A stretch of 64,000 bases of DNA from Montifringilla adamsi (lineage: Eukaryota; Chordata; Aves; Passeriformes; Passeridae), in the NCBI GenBank assembly GCA_017590115.1, contig JAGGNK010012559.1, positions 3,207,236-3,271,235 of the forward strand, given 5' to 3'. The position numbers and the translations under genes were made by a program. The notes under the pieces are model-generated. The model made no database searches and was not told where the DNA came from. It worked only from the letters and a program-made list of their open reading frames with translations. How positions within the stretch are numbered: the stretch's first letter is position 1; each line of letters starts with the position of its first letter. Positions 10,941 through 22,169 of the stretch are shown one piece after another.

Positions 10941-12197
10941 TTCTCAGCAAGGATCCTGAATTCCTGGCCTTGGCTCCCTGCACCCAGATGGAGGGAGAAG
11001 TCACCTGTAATGCTTGGTGATGCTCAGTGACTGCATCCAGGGGCACCAGGGGGATGGACGGGGTCACAGGAGCCAAAGAACCATCCCATGGTGGCTCATG
11101 GCCCGGGAAGATTCATTTAGAGTCCAACACGGTGAAATTAACCCAGTGCAGAACAACAATTAGCATAACAAGGCCTCCTGGGGTTCATTAAAAAGGAGCC
11201 TGGTACGAGAGGAAATTATAGAGTGAGGTCTCTCAGTGCTGGGCTGGTTGTGGCCTCTCTGGACACAGAGAGGGTGATTTGGGATTGGGAATGATCTGTC
11301 TGTGGGATTGTTTTGATGTGCTGCTTGCGATGCATTAAAAGCTGCATCTTAGTGCTCAGTGTGAGAATGAATTGGACTCGGCACGCCAAGCTGTCACCTG
11401 TGCTGAGAGGTGTGAAAAAATTATGAGCTGCATTGTGTGGGAACTACAAGTAGTGCTTAGTGCCAGGAATAAACACAGACATTTGAGCTGGGAAGTTGAA
11501 ATTAAGTTGTACACAAAACACAGATTTATTTGGTGGGTTTGCAGGAATTGGCAGCTTGTACAGTTTCACCCATGGAAATCAAGGCTCCTGCCCATCATTC
11601 ATAAAAATAATCACATCTGTTACCTGCCTTGCCTGCAGCTCCAGGTATTTGTACATCCAGCCCTGTCTGCCCCTTCCTGAGCTGGATTGAAAAGCCCAGA
11701 GGGCAGAGCCAGCACAGTGGCTCAGTGCCCACTGTGCCCTTCATTCTTTTTCTCTCCCAAGTAAGTGAACTCTGAACTCAGTTTGTCCATCCATATATAT
11801 TTACAAAAATTTAGAAGTTATTTTAGAAAACAGAAGGATGTCGCTATTACATTTGGCATTTTTGAAATTAAACTTTATATGAAAATGTAAGCTACTATAG
11901 AAATATCATAATGGCTCAATTTTTGAAGGCTGAACATAAGAAATGATGAAATATTTGAAATGTATTTCAGAGACATTGCTAGGTCTCTGGTGGCTTCCTC
12001 AGGTGAATGGTTCTTGCCACTCTTTGAAAGCATAGTCTGTCATATCAGCATTGGGTTGGATTTTCTGGAATGCTTAGAATTTACCATGTTGTGCATTTTG
12101 TTCTGCAGCTTTGGTGTTTTGTTACAGCCCAAGTTCCTGGACATCCTCAATAAGAATGCCAGTGCAAAAGATGAGTGAACCCAAACTGACAGAGTGG
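10941..12197. other. Single-copy sequence, no gene seen
   Basis: 11100-11370 is moderately AT-rich with CAATTAGCATAAC and CATTAAAAAGG words. 11780-11960 is strongly AT-rich. Open frames are short and featureless. Confidence 0.5.
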
Positions 12198-12846
12198 GTT
12201 TAACATCCCTGAGCATTGTGAGAAGAATAGTGGATTTCACAAACAAGCTGTGGGTCAGCTGGTAGATAAAACCAGCACTGAGAGACAAAAAAACCAAAAA
12301 ACAATGGGAAGGATTCCACTGATTGATGAATGGAAAAAGATATTTGCTTTTATAAATAAACTTTAGGTTTGCTATAAATGAAATTAGACATTGAAAGATG
12401 GAAGAAACAATGAGGAAGAAAAACCCCTAAATTCCACAGGAATTAAAAATTAAAAGGAGGGTTATACATTATAGGGGAATCTTTGGGATCAGGTGTTTTG
12501 GGAAGTCTGAACCTCTCAAGTACCTCAGCCAATGGGGAAAGGGAGAAGTGAAATTGGGATAAAAAGGAGGCTGCATCCTCCAAAAATTGGAGAGACCCCA
12601 GGGGAATGCCCCATGGCCTCTGCCTTTATTGGAACGAAGTTCCAGGACTCCTCTGTCTCCTTTTTGGACATAAAGCTCAGGTGTTTGTGGATTAATTTTC
12701 CTAACAATTGTGAGCAGTGCCAGGTGTTTTGTGTCTGCTGGATCCCTTTAACACCCCTGAGCATTCTGTGTGTCTGCTGGATCCCTTTAAATCCCTGAGC
12801 ACTCTGAGCAGTGCCAGGTGCTGTGTGTCTGTCTGCTGGATCCCTG
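12198..12846. repeat. ~40-60 bp imperfect tandem repeat, split by an LTR
   Basis: Units of the form TTTAACATCCCTGAGCATT followed by a GTGTCTGCTGGATCCC end occur at 12199-12218 (cut), 12711-12757, 12758-12788 and 12789-12846. A family C LTR (12219-12706) lies inside the first unit. Joining the two flanks across one copy of ATTG restores a normal unit, so the tandem repeat is older than the LTR. Confidence 0.75.
12219..12706 (+). mobile_element. Solo LTR, family C, complete, 4-bp target-site duplication
   Basis: This 488 bp element begins TGAGAAG and ends CTAACA. It is flanked by ATTG at 12215-12218 and 12707-12710. Orientation comes from a GATAAAAAGGAGG TATA-like box (about 12557) and a downstream TTTATTGGAACGAAG tract that corresponds to the AATAAAG signal of the copy at 19797. 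The U3 half contains two diverged copies of a ~100 bp subunit. A four-base duplication suggests an ERV1-like source. No internal region is present. Confidence 0.87.
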
Positions 12847-12954
12847 CATGGGCAGCCTCAGGGCTGCTGCCCCCAGGTGATGCCCTTGGAACACCTTCAG
12901 CCTGGCAGGTGCCTCCTGCTGAGCACCCCCAGCATCCTGCTCAACCTCAGCCCT

Positions 12955-12994
12955 TCCTCCTCCTCCTCCTCCTCCTCCTCCTCCTCCTCCTCCT
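12955..12994 (+). repeat. (TCC)n trinucleotide microsatellite
   Basis: About 13 uninterrupted TCC units, purine-rich (GGA) on the minus strand. It yields serine or leucine runs in the overlapping open frames, which I do not consider real. Confidence 0.97.
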
Positions 12995-12999
12995 GCTGC

Positions 13000-13684
13000 C
13001 CCATCACCTGCAGCTGCAAGCAGAGCAGTTCATGTCCTGTTTGCTGTCTGTGCTCTTAATGCAACAGCACCGAGGGAGAGATGTTTCCTATTTTTAGCTT
13101 TGTAGGGAGTGTTTTCTTCTGGATGAGCTGCCACAGCACCTCCTGCTCGCCGTGCCAGGCCTGCTGACACCAGGCACACCTGGGCACACACAGAGGGAGA
13201 TGAGGGGCTCAGCTGGGCCAGCAAACCCTCTGGCAGAGAAGGGTCAGCTCACACCAGCGGCAGCTCGTGTCTGTGATGCCATTCCCACTGCTGGGAAGAG
13301 CTGTTTCTGCAGGGAAAGAAAAGACAGAAGCAACATCTGAAACCTCTGAAGGCAGGCTGCTCTTTCAGCCTGCAGTTCTTCCTTCCAGCTGCCTGCTTTT
13401 CCCTGGAAAGAACAGGAACATTTTTCACCTGAACACTGCTTTTGCCACATCCAGGCTCATCCTCAGGCTGACTCTGAGAGTCTGTCACCCTCCCCAGGGC
13501 TGTGCCTGCTCCACCAGGACTCCTGTGTGCCTGCCCTGGCTCCTCCTGCACTGGTGACACCCCTGTGCTCTGCAGGGGGAGACCAAGCAGAGCCTTTGGT
13601 ACCACACCTGCTCCTGGGTGAGCACAGAACAACCACAGCAGCCTGGGGAAATGCAGAGGGGCCACGGGCACCTCGAGGCTCTGT
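13000..13684. other. GC-rich single-copy sequence, no gene seen
   Basis: Overlapping open frames of 96-140 codons occur on both strands (for example 13249-13671 minus), as expected for stop-poor GC-rich DNA. None carries a recognisable motif. Confidence 0.45.
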
Positions 13685-13872
13685 TCACAGAATCACAGAA
13701 TCACTGGGTTGGAAGAGACCTTCAAGCTCATCGAGTCCAACCCAAACACCTCAACTCAACCCTGGCACCCAGTGCCACATCCAGGCTTTGTCAAACACAC
13801 CCAGGGATGGTGACTGCACCACCTCTCCGGGCAGAACATTCCAGAACTTTTCTGGCAGTGCTGTGCTCCCCA
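13685..13872 (-). mobile_element. CR1 LINE 3' end, very truncated
   Basis: The plus strand begins with the double CR1 tail (CACAGAATCACAGAATCAC) followed by GGGTTGGAAGAGACCTTCAA and the GTCCAACCC word, the standard terminal segment of avian CR1. About 190 bp remain. It matches the opposite-strand fragment at 23368 closely enough to be the same CR1 subfamily. Confidence 0.93.
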
Positions 13873-14239
13873 CTCAGGCTGGGGTGGCCAGCAGGGTCCT
13901 TGGGTGATGGCCATTGACCAGCCTTGGGGTTGCCTGGTCTTGTGGACCTGATTCCTTGGAACTTGGCCAAAAATTCAGATTTTTCCAGTCAGCCTCAGAC
14001 TGATTTTTCAGTTTTTTCAGATTTTTCAGTCAGCAATTATCTGGTGTGACTCAGCAGCACCAGCAGGGCTCTCCTTGCCTCCCTTCCCAAAGCCTGTGAC
14101 TATGGCCAGTGAAATGGTCCTTTGGAAGGACCTGCCACTTTTAACTGATATTTAATTGCTCTTGCAGCTGGAGGAGGAAGGTCACAGCGACACGGGTTTC
14201 TAGGATCTGTTCCTTCTATTAATTCATTACTGTAGGTAG
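13873..14239. other. Single-copy spacer, no gene seen
   Basis: Contains a short imperfect repetition of the word GATTTTTCAGT at 13978-14035. Nothing else recognised. Confidence 0.5.
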
Positions 14240-14736
14240 TGTCAGGAAAATTAATCCACAAACACCAGAGGTTTATGTCCAGAAAGGAGACAGAGGAGCC
14301 CTTTTACTTTATTCCAATAAAGGCAGAGGCCATGGGGCATTCCCCTGGGGTCTCTCCAATTTTTGGAGGATGCAGCCTCCTTTTTATCCCAATTTCCCAG
14401 CTGCATTTCCCTTCTCTCTTTCCCTATTTCTGAGGCACTTGAGAGGTTCAGACTTCCCAGAATGCCTGATACCAAAGACTTCCCTCTAACGTACAACCCT
14501 CCCTTTTCATTTTTAATTCCTATAGAATTTAGGGTTTTCCCCATTGTTTCTTCCATCTTTCAATGTCTAATTTCATTCATCAGCAAACCTGCAGTTTATT
14601 TATAAAAGCAAATATCTTTTTCCATTCATCAATCAGTGGAATCCTTCCCATTGTTTTTTTTTTGTCTCCCAGTGCTGGTTTTATCTACCAGCTGACCCAC
14701 AGCTTGTTTGTAAAGACAAATCCCTCATTTCTTTCA
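14240..14736 (-). mobile_element. Solo LTR, family C, complete
   Basis: The plus strand runs TGTCAGGAAAATT to TTTCTTTCA, the reverse complement of the copies at 12219 and 19797. It is 497 bp and flanked by GTAG (14236-14239) and GTGG (14737-14740), which fits a four-base duplication with one later substitution. The polyadenylation signal and TATA-like tract read on the minus strand. No internal retroviral region adjoins it. Confidence 0.87.
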
Positions 14737-15296
14737 GTGGGAGGAATCTTCCCTGAAATTCTGGGAGTGAATCCAGCAAGGATGGGACCAGAGCAGCATG
14801 GATGTCTCTGCTGTTTCTCCCTGAAAGCACAGGGAAGAGAACCCACTTGTAGAAATCTCATTATTTTGATTTAAAATATTCCATTGCAGCTGGTTGGTCA
14901 TAAAGGAATGCGTAGAATCATTTTGAAAATCAGAGTTGCTTTTTTTTTTTCATGCCACAAACATGCAGGGAATACAATGTGAATGTCCTGGGTTTACTGT
15001 AATAGGGAAATTGCTGAAATCAATCAACCAGTGGGAAATGCAAGATCCAGGAGGGACCTGCAGGTTGGCTAATGGAAAGCATTAGTATTTTAAAAATAAC
15101 TGTTAAAAATGCACTGACTTCAGCATTAAAATTGCTTCTATTAACACACGTCGTGCTGGCACGTTTCAGCATGGGTTGTTTGCCTTGTGAAACACTCTTG
15201 AGCCCAGAGCTTGCACTGCTGGGGGCTTTGCTGTGACTGGGAGCAGGGAAGAGCCAGGGAGGGAAGATTTTGGCATTCTGACACTTTGAAAACTGT
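14737..15296. other. Single-copy spacer, no gene seen
   Basis: Moderately AT-rich with a T run near 14940. No repeat family or coding signal recognised. Confidence 0.5.
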
Positions 15297-15724
15297 TGGG
15301 GCTTACCTAAAAGCAGAGGTCAGAGAGAATTAAAAGAATAAAAGAGGATATATTTATTGAAGGGCTTTCAGGTACATTAAGGGCAGACAAAACCTCCCCA
15401 AGGGGCTACACCCAAGGTGGATAGCAGGACACAAGTTTTTCAGAAAATTATAAGTTTGGTTCATTTACATATCAGGGGTTAATCCTCCAGTTACAGCTTC
15501 AGGTAATGAAGTAATTTACCCCCAGTTTGCTCCTCCCAACTAATTTTTGTTTATACTTTTCAGGTCCTGAGGCTGTAGGGTGTCTTTGGATCACAGGCCT
15601 GGAGGAATTGTTTTGTCTGACCAAAATGTGAAGACACTAACTAACACTTTATATGGAATTTAGAGTCATACTCTAATGCAATACAGGATTTGAAAAATAT
15701 AAAAGCTAAAATCCTAAGGCATCA
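15297..15724 (-). mobile_element. Solo LTR, family A, 3' terminus eroded
   Basis: Reverse orientation. It aligns over its full length with the A LTRs, ending AGGCATCA on the plus strand. At the other end the first ~10 bases (the LTR 3' terminus) are not recognisable. It belongs to the A subfamily in which the octamer reads ATGTAAAT instead of ATGCAAAT. No clear target-site duplication. Confidence 0.85.
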
Positions 15725-16832
15725 AAACCACAAGACAGAGCAGGGCTCTGGGAGCCAGCTGCCCAAAGAAGAACCTGGCCAGAAACGTTGTCCCCTGGTG
15801 TCCCCAGGTCACCCAGGAGGGACGAGCCAGCTCACCCCCGCCTCAGCTATTTTAAATCACAGACCTGCAAACAAGGGGAAGGTGGATTTGCAGAGGGGCT
15901 AGTGTGTAATTAAACTTTAAACATTCAAAACTAAAATTATATCTTCCTTTATTGAAAACAGGCATTTAAGAGCTCACAGTCCTGGAAGCATTGCAAGGGT
16001 AATGGCAGCCACTCATTAGAGCAGACAAAGGAAGCACGGGCTCTAATTTGTCTTTAGTCAACTGTCTTGGGCTTGAAGGCCTGGGGCTGGGGAGGAATGC
16101 TTCTGAAGTAATGAAAAAATTAAGGGGCTTCTAAAATTAAGCAAAATTATTTTACCTCTGATGCAGGAGGTTGATCTAAATATAAACAGAAAGAAAGAAA
16201 ACGCTCTGCTACTTATATAAAGCTTTAGGAAAAAAACTTAAGAACTGGTCTTTGCACTGTTTTCTGATTTTTATTGAGTAATTCTATCAAAATGACCAAA
16301 TTGATCAAAAATTTCTTTCTCGGTTTTTATTAATTTGCCGTAAGTATTTTATTTCAAACCTGCATTCTTGACCATTTACCTGTTACCTAAACAGTCCCTA
16401 AAATTTACCTGTTCCCTAAATGGCATCACTTGGCAGTACCTTTTAATAATTCAACCTTCCTCAGAACATTCAGGTTGTAGTTTTCCATTGATTCTAAAGG
16501 TGAAACAGAAGCCCACATCCTCATCCCATCCCAGGTATCGTCTCAAAGCATTCACCTTTTAAGACTTTTAAGACTTAAGACAATGTTGGGCCTCAAGAGA
16601 GGCCATTGGAATCTAAGGATCATTTCAAGGGATTTTGGATTACTGACACCCAACACGTTCAGAGTCTGCAAAATGCTTTGTGGGAGGAGACCCCATCAGA
16701 TGCTGCAGGAGCATCCCACAGCCCAGAGGAAGAGCAGATCTTTTCAACACCTGCCCTGCTCGCTCCTGCCATTGCCAGCACGGAGTGGCAGTGAGCTTCC
16801 TCCCCCTGCAGCATCCCCTCCCTGAGCATCCC
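15725..16832. other. Single-copy sequence, no gene seen
   Basis: 15900-16370 is AT-rich and non-repetitive. 16660-16830 is GC-rich. Open frames are at most 83 codons and featureless. Confidence 0.5.
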
Positions 16833-17241
16833 TGTCACCAAGATATTTTCTGGAAAAAATTCCCTCGCCCAGGATTTTCTCCTGGGAAGATGAGAAGCCT
16901 CAGAAGACAAGAAAAACAGTAATTACCTGATCGCTTCTCCCTGTGTTTTGCTGCTTTGGAATGTGGCAGGTGCATCTTTGATTGGTTCTATGTGAATTGC
17001 TTTAATTTAATGACCAATCCCAGTCCAGCTGTGTCGAGGCTCTGAGCAGCCACAAGTTTTTATTATTTTTTTTTCTTTTCTAGCCTTCTGTCTGTATCCT
17101 TTCTCTATAGTTTAGTTTTAGTATATAATTTTCTTTTAATATAATATAATGCCATAATATAATAAATCAGCCGTATAAGAATAAGGAGTCAGATTTTAAT
17201 CTCTTCCCTCGTCCTGGGACCCTCGCAACCACACCACACCA
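16833..17241 (+). mobile_element. Solo LTR, family B variant 2, 6-bp target-site duplication
   Basis: The 409 bp element runs TGTCACCAAG to ACCACACCA and is flanked by CATCCC at 16827-16832 and 17242-17247. A six-base duplication is typical of ERVK (betaretrovirus-like) integration. Its middle (GAATTGCTTTAATTTAATG, ACCAATC, GTGTCGAGGCTCTGAG) is shared with the copy at 44219 and differs from the variant 1 copies at 27877, 31551 and 32919. AATAAATCAGCC gives the polyadenylation signal. Confidence 0.9.
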
Positions 17242-17879
17242 CATCCCCCTCCCCACACACCCTCCTGGGGCTGCGGGACCCCTGTCTGTGCCCCGTCTGT
17301 CACCAGGAGACAGAACTCACTCTGCACCCCCGGGGAACGAAGCAATCTTCAGGGCTGGAATGGTCTTTATGGATTTTCCCTTTCCTTTGGCGGAGATTAC
17401 CCGCTCGGTGTTCGGGAGCTGCACACAAAGGCTTTAACAACGCCTATTGTTGGGGAGAAAAACATCCCCCATCCGGCTCCCATCGGCTTCATCCGAGCCC
17501 TTTGAAACGCTGATTGTGCTCCAGCACAATGAGAGAACATGATGATGCGAGACTCCGGGGAGGAATCGAGGTGAGCTTTGCATCAGGATGGAAATAAAGG
17601 ATTATTTGCCTGACAAAGCAGCAAGCTGCTCTCTCTCTGCGGGCACTTTCCAGGGTGCAAATACCCAGGTCCAGAAGTAATTTCTCCTCCATCCAGCTCC
17701 CTTTCACTTGAGGCATGGGTTCGGCCAGGACAAAGAGAGCCAATACAGAAATGTGTCTGAAATCACCAAACCTTGGCTTTTGGGGCTCTGGGAAACACCT
17801 TTGCTGGAATTTCTGTCAATTGCTCTGAAGGATTTCCCTGTTTGAAATGCATCGATATCCAGCTGCTTCCTTTCAGTAC
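17242..17879. other. Single-copy sequence with a CpG-richer patch
   Basis: 17270-17560 has more CpG than its surroundings (for example GGCGGAGATTACCCGCTCGG) and no repeat identity. It could be unmethylated regulatory DNA. No exon supported. Confidence 0.4.
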
Positions 17880-18090
17880 AGCCTCTACACCCATCTCTCA
17901 TTCTTTATTTAGCGACTTCTTACTTCTCTATCCGCGATAATAGCACATTGCATTCCCATTAATGCCGAGTTAATTCCTCACTATTGGTACCCAGAGATTT
18001 AATGAGTGCTTACTTGCTTTAAAATAATTATTTTTATTGTCAATCACGCAAGTGGATAAGGAGAGACTCAATGAAATGATTTCTGTAGCT
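17880..18090. promoter_or_regulatory. Candidate conserved noncoding element
   Basis: AT-rich block with CCATTAATGCCGAGTTAATT, AAAATAATTATTTTTATTG and GTCAATCACGC, next to retained CpG words (ATCCGCGATAATAG). It is single-copy and unlike the LTR beginning at 18244. Composition only. Confidence 0.38.
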
Positions 18091-18243
18091 CACAGGTTGG
18101 CTGTGAGATGATCACCTCCCTGTGAACTCAGCTGTGCCGAGGCATTGGAGCTGGGCAGAGCCCACTTCTGCCTCCTCTGCCTCAAAAAGTTTGTGGTTTC
18201 TTTTAAAAATATCCACGGTCTTGGTAAATGTGCCCACAAAAAG

Positions 18244-18658
18244 TGTGACATGAGCAATGCCATGGCTGACTCTCACAATAAAAGGCAAATATCCTGTATC
18301 TATGTCAGGAGAAGTTTTATAGATTTATAGTTGTGTTTTACCCCCCTGTGTTGTTCTCAGGGGTGCCCTGGGTTTGGGACATTTGGGAGGGTGGGCTCGT
18401 TGCCATGGCAACAGCTGCCCCCCAATCAAGGTGTCAGGCAGTGATCTCAGCCCTGGGCAGGGAAGGAGGAGTCGATGGACAGAACTTTGGGAGGGGCCAA
18501 AGGGTTAAAAGGGGAAACCTCCATGGTGTGGGTGAGCACACATGGTGGGGAAATCCTCTGCACTTAATATTTGCTCTATTCAGTCTTCTGTTGTATTTTT
18601 GATAAGGTTTTAATAAACCTTTTAAATTTTTTTTTGGAAGTGAGTAGCATTTCTCACA
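18244..18658 (+). mobile_element. Solo LTR, family D, complete, 4-bp target-site duplication
   Basis: The 415 bp element runs TGTGACATGAG to TTTCTCACA, with TGTGA/TCACA termini, flanked by AAAG at 18240-18243 and 18659-18662. It carries a perfect palindromic RFX X-box (18399-18412) followed by a CAGCTG E-box, a GGGTTAAAAGG TATA-like box and a TTTTAATAAACC polyadenylation signal. The second copy, at 34181, is in the opposite orientation. No internal region is present. Confidence 0.88.
18399..18412. promoter_or_regulatory. Palindromic RFX X-box in D LTR
   Basis: GTTGCCATGGCAAC is a perfect 14 bp palindrome matching the symmetric X-box bound by RFX1-3 family factors, which regulate ciliary genes among others. 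It overlaps the start of a CAGCTG E-box. The identical word is present at 34430 in the other D copy. Confidence 0.65.
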
Positions 18659-18662
18659 AAAG

Positions 18663-19135
18663 CAAACCAGTCTGCAGGTCCGTGTGTTCCCAAATAGCCA
18701 CTCCAGTCCCTCTGGGTTCTGGGCCTCCAAGGCCAATGTTTTCTGCATTCAGAACATGGCAAGAAGAAAGCAGCTGAGGCTGGAGCTTAATGAACACCCG
18801 GGCTCTGCCTTAGGATCATTCACCGAGTGCTCAGCTCAACCTGCGCTCTGGGAAATTAGCCACAGATTTCATTTTCTCAGGGAATGTCGATTCAAATCTT
18901 GTGCCTGTTTCTGGGAAACAGTTTCATCTCCCACAATGCCACTTAGGAGAAGCAAGAGAACATTATTCCTTGAAAGCAGATGACAGGTCTCTGTGTGTGG
19001 CTCTTGTTAACAGCATGGGAGACAACTGCCTGTGGGATCCATCCCAGCCCTGTGGGGAGCTGCTAAACAGCTGCTGCCTGGGATCTGCATGCCCCACGCT
19101 GCCTCCTTTGCACCCCTCCGCATGGCCAGGCATCC
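18663..19135. other. Single-copy sequence, no gene seen
   Basis: Mixed composition between the D LTR and the minisatellite. Open frames reach 99 codons without recognisable features. Confidence 0.5.
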
Positions 19136-19796
19136 CTCCGTGCCCTCTACCCTCTGTGCCCTTCATCCCTCTTTAACCTTCACCCTCTGTGCCCTTCATC
19201 CCTCCATGCCCTTCACCGTCTGTGCCCTTCACCCTCTGTGCCCTTCACCCTCTGTGCCCTTCACCCCTCTGTGCCCTTCACCCTCTGTGCCCTTCATCCC
19301 TCCATGCCCTTCACATTCTGTGCCCTTCACCCCTCTGTGCCCTTCATCCCTCCATGCCCTTCACATTCTGTGCCCTTCATCCCTTCATGCCCTTCACATT
19401 CTGTGTCCTTCATCCCTCTGTGCCCTTCACCCTCTGTGCCCTTCATCCCTCCATGCCCTTCACATTCTGTGCCCTTCACCCCTCTGTGCCCTTCACCCCT
19501 CTGTGCCCTTCATCCCTCCATGCCCTTCACCCTCTGTGCCCTTCACCCCTCTGTGCCCTTCATCCCTCCATACCCTTCACATTCTGTGCCCTTCACCCCT
19601 CTGTGCCCTTCACCCCTCTGTGCCCTTCATCCCTCCATGCCCTTCACCTTCTGTGCCCTTCATCCCTCCGTGCCCTTCACCCTCTGTGACCATCCCTCTG
19701 TGCCCATCACCCTCCATGCCCTTCATCCCTCCGTGCCTTTCATCCCTCTGTGCCTTTCATCCCTCTGTGCCCTTCATCCCTCTGTGCCCTTCACCC
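19136..19796 (+). repeat. 16-17 bp minisatellite (CTCTGTGCCCTTCACCC-type)
   Basis: About 40 units of two alternating forms, CTCTGTGCCCTTCACCC and CTCCATGCCCTTCATCC, with homogenised blocks. All three plus frames stay open because the unit lacks stops, giving artefactual frames of 166, 215 and 255 codons. The array is cut by a C LTR at 19797 and resumes for one or two units at 20286-20300. Confidence 0.96.
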
Positions 19797-20285
19797 TGAA
19801 AGAAATGAGGGATTTGTCTTTACAAACAAACTGTGGGCAGATAAAACCAGCACTGGGAGAGAAACAATGGGAAGGATTCCACTGACTGATGAATGGAATG
19901 AGAGGGATTTGTCTTTACACATCTACTGTGGGTCTGCTGATAAATAAAACTGGATACTGAGAGATGAAAGAAACAATGGGAAGAACCATTAATTCCATAG
20001 GAATTCCACTGATTGATACAAGGAACAGAAAAAGGGTGGGGGGTGTACATTAGAAGGGGGTCTGTATTAGGTGATTTGGGAAGTTTGTACCTCTGAAGTA
20101 CCTCAGTCAGTGGGGAAAGAGAGAGGGAAATGTGGCTGGGAAATTGGGATAAAAAGGAGGCTGTGTCCTCCAACAACTTGGGAAATGCCCCACGGCCTCT
20201 CCCTTTATTGGAATAAAGTTCCAGGACTCCTCTGTCTCCTTTTTGGACATAAACCTCTGATGTTTGTGGATTAATTTTCCTGACA
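19797..20285 (+). mobile_element. Solo LTR, family C, complete, inserted in minisatellite
   Basis: The 489 bp element begins TGAAAGAAATGAGG and ends CTGACA, with ACCC at 19793-19796 and again at 20286-20289. Minisatellite sequence lies on both sides, so the array existed before insertion. The LTR holds GATAAAAAGGAGG, then GGAATAAAGTTCC as polyadenylation signal. Its 5' half contains an internal duplication of ~100 bp: two segments each carrying GGGATTTGTCTTTACA and ending AAACAATGGGAAG. Confidence 0.92.
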
Positions 20286-20300
20286 ACCCCTCCATGCCCT
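20286..20300 (+). repeat. Residual minisatellite beyond the C LTR
   Basis: ACCCCTCCATGCCCT continues the 16-17 bp unit interrupted at 19796. It shows the original right edge of the array. Confidence 0.75.
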
Positions 20301-20459
20301 GCAGCACCATCCCACACATCCCCAGCTCCTGGCTGCTAAACACTTCAACCTGTTCCAGCCCCAACACCCTTCAACCCCCCTCCTTAACAAGAGAGATTTT
20401 TCTGCAGGAAGCCTGGCAGCCCCTTCATCCCAGCCCTAAGGGCTGAGGAATCCCTGGCC
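20301..20459. other. Short spacer, nothing seen
   Basis: C-rich single-copy sequence without recognisable features. Confidence 0.5.
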
Positions 20460-20680
20460 CTGAGAGTAAAATGCTTAAAATCATTAGTGCCTGCTCTGTG
20501 GCAGCCAATTACATGCAAATTCCTGCTCGGTGATTAATTTAATCTCAGAAAATGCCTCCACTGCTCACTTTGGGGGCGCTGATGAAATAAGAGAATTCGG
20601 TTCTTTTCTGAGTTGCGTTCTTGAAAAGCAAATTTTTGGCTCAAAATGAAGTTTAATTTAATTACAAGATTAAACCCTCT
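20460..20680. promoter_or_regulatory. Candidate conserved noncoding element with octamer-homeobox site
   Basis: AT-rich single-copy block. AATTACATGCAAAT at 20507-20520 joins a homeobox-type core with a perfect POU octamer, and GATTAATTTAATC follows at about 20532. It is not part of any repeat seen here. Enhancer role inferred from motif content alone. Confidence 0.4.
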
Positions 20681-22169
20681 TATACTGGAAGATGCAGGGG
20701 TGCCTTTAAAGTGTCAGGAGAGCAGCCATGGCAGAGGAACAGCCCTGTGGCTCCTGGGCTGCCAGTCCCAGCACCTAGCCCAGAATGGCAAGTGCCAAAT
20801 GAAATGAAAACCCTGCAGCCTGCTCCTGCTCTTTACTCATCAGCTCAAGGTGACTGAACAAAGGAGTAAATTACCTGTTCCTTCATAGAAATCTCTGTGG
20901 AGGAAAACTTGAATTTGCTGGATAAACCCCACCTTACGTAGTGCTGATCTTTTAAATACTGGTTGGGAGGTTCCTTTGGTATTTCTGAGGATGGAAAGCA
21001 CACCTCAACATAGAGCCCTGGCAGAAACTGGGGGAGGACACCAGAATCAGCAGGTCATGGTCTCCTGTGGCTCCTGTCACTCCTGTCCTCTGTGGCTGGT
21101 TAGAGATTTGGTTTTCTTTAAGGCACCCAGGCTCCTCCTTTTCACATGAACCAGCCAGATAATGTGATGGATTTCACTGCTCCACAGGCCAAGAAAGCAG
21201 TGCTCCTTCCCAAAATGCCTCAGGGCTGCATAAAACCATCATCAGAAAAGGTAAAAAACCATCACAAACAATTATTTATCGACTTATAGTTTAAGAAAAT
21301 GTTGTTTCCTCTCACTACCAGAATAGCATGAGATCCAGGCTCTAATGCTATTGCTCCCACTCTTCAATCAATAACTTCCACAATAACTCAGCCTCACTCA
21401 CCCCAGCCCACATTTCCAGCCTCATTTCTCAGTGCTTTTGACGAGCCCTGGAGAAGAAAAGGATGTGGAATTACACCAACCATATTACACACGAGTGATG
21501 TGAAAAATGCCTCAGCCCCTGGCACCCAGCTGCTCCCACAGTCAATAAATTCAGCACTTCTGAATTTGAAGTTGAATTTCTGAATTTGAATTTCTGAATC
21601 TGGTTTCTGCTTCTTGCCAGGGCCACACCACACCTGGAAAGCACCATTTCCTTCCTCAGAGCAGGTGTGTGGTGGGAGGGGATGGCCAGGGGTGCCAGGA
21701 GAGCCCAGGTCCCCTGTGGCTGGGCTGGTGACGAGGGTCATCATCTCTGAATGCCAGCCATGCTCCTGATTTCCTTCTGAGTTTTGTTTCCAAGCTCTTC
21801 ACATTACAGCAGGTCCTTTGCTCACAGTGACAGTTCTGCAGTGTCCCATCCCATCACAGCCTCGTTTAATTTGGTATTCTGAGGTGATCAGAGCTGGGAT
21901 TCACTAATTCCTCTGGTAACCAAGAGGCTGGCAGGGAGAAATTCCCCTCCTGCTGCACTGCTCATTTTTGGAGTTCTGTCAGGGAGCTCACCAGGGGAAA
22001 TGGGGAAGCCTGTAATTAATAAGTTATTCCAATAATTTAGATTTTCTAAAACACTTAACTCTGATTCTGGAAGGTCTCACCGATCTCTCAGGCTCAGACC
22101 TCACTGTACCCTCTGATCAAAATCCATCATGACCTGAGCATCACTGCCCTGGATTTGGCTTAACAAAAG
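20681..22169. other. Single-copy sequence, no gene seen
   Basis: Mixed GC. A 116-codon minus-strand frame (21394-21744) contains an internal run of short direct repeats (GAATTTGAA/GAATTTCTG near 21555-21600) and no recognisable domain. Confidence 0.5.

Noticed and set aside
19032..19885. Three overlapping open frames of 166-255 codons rich in Pro, Leu, His and Ser
   Set aside because: The 16-17 bp minisatellite has no stop codons in any plus frame; not a protein gene.
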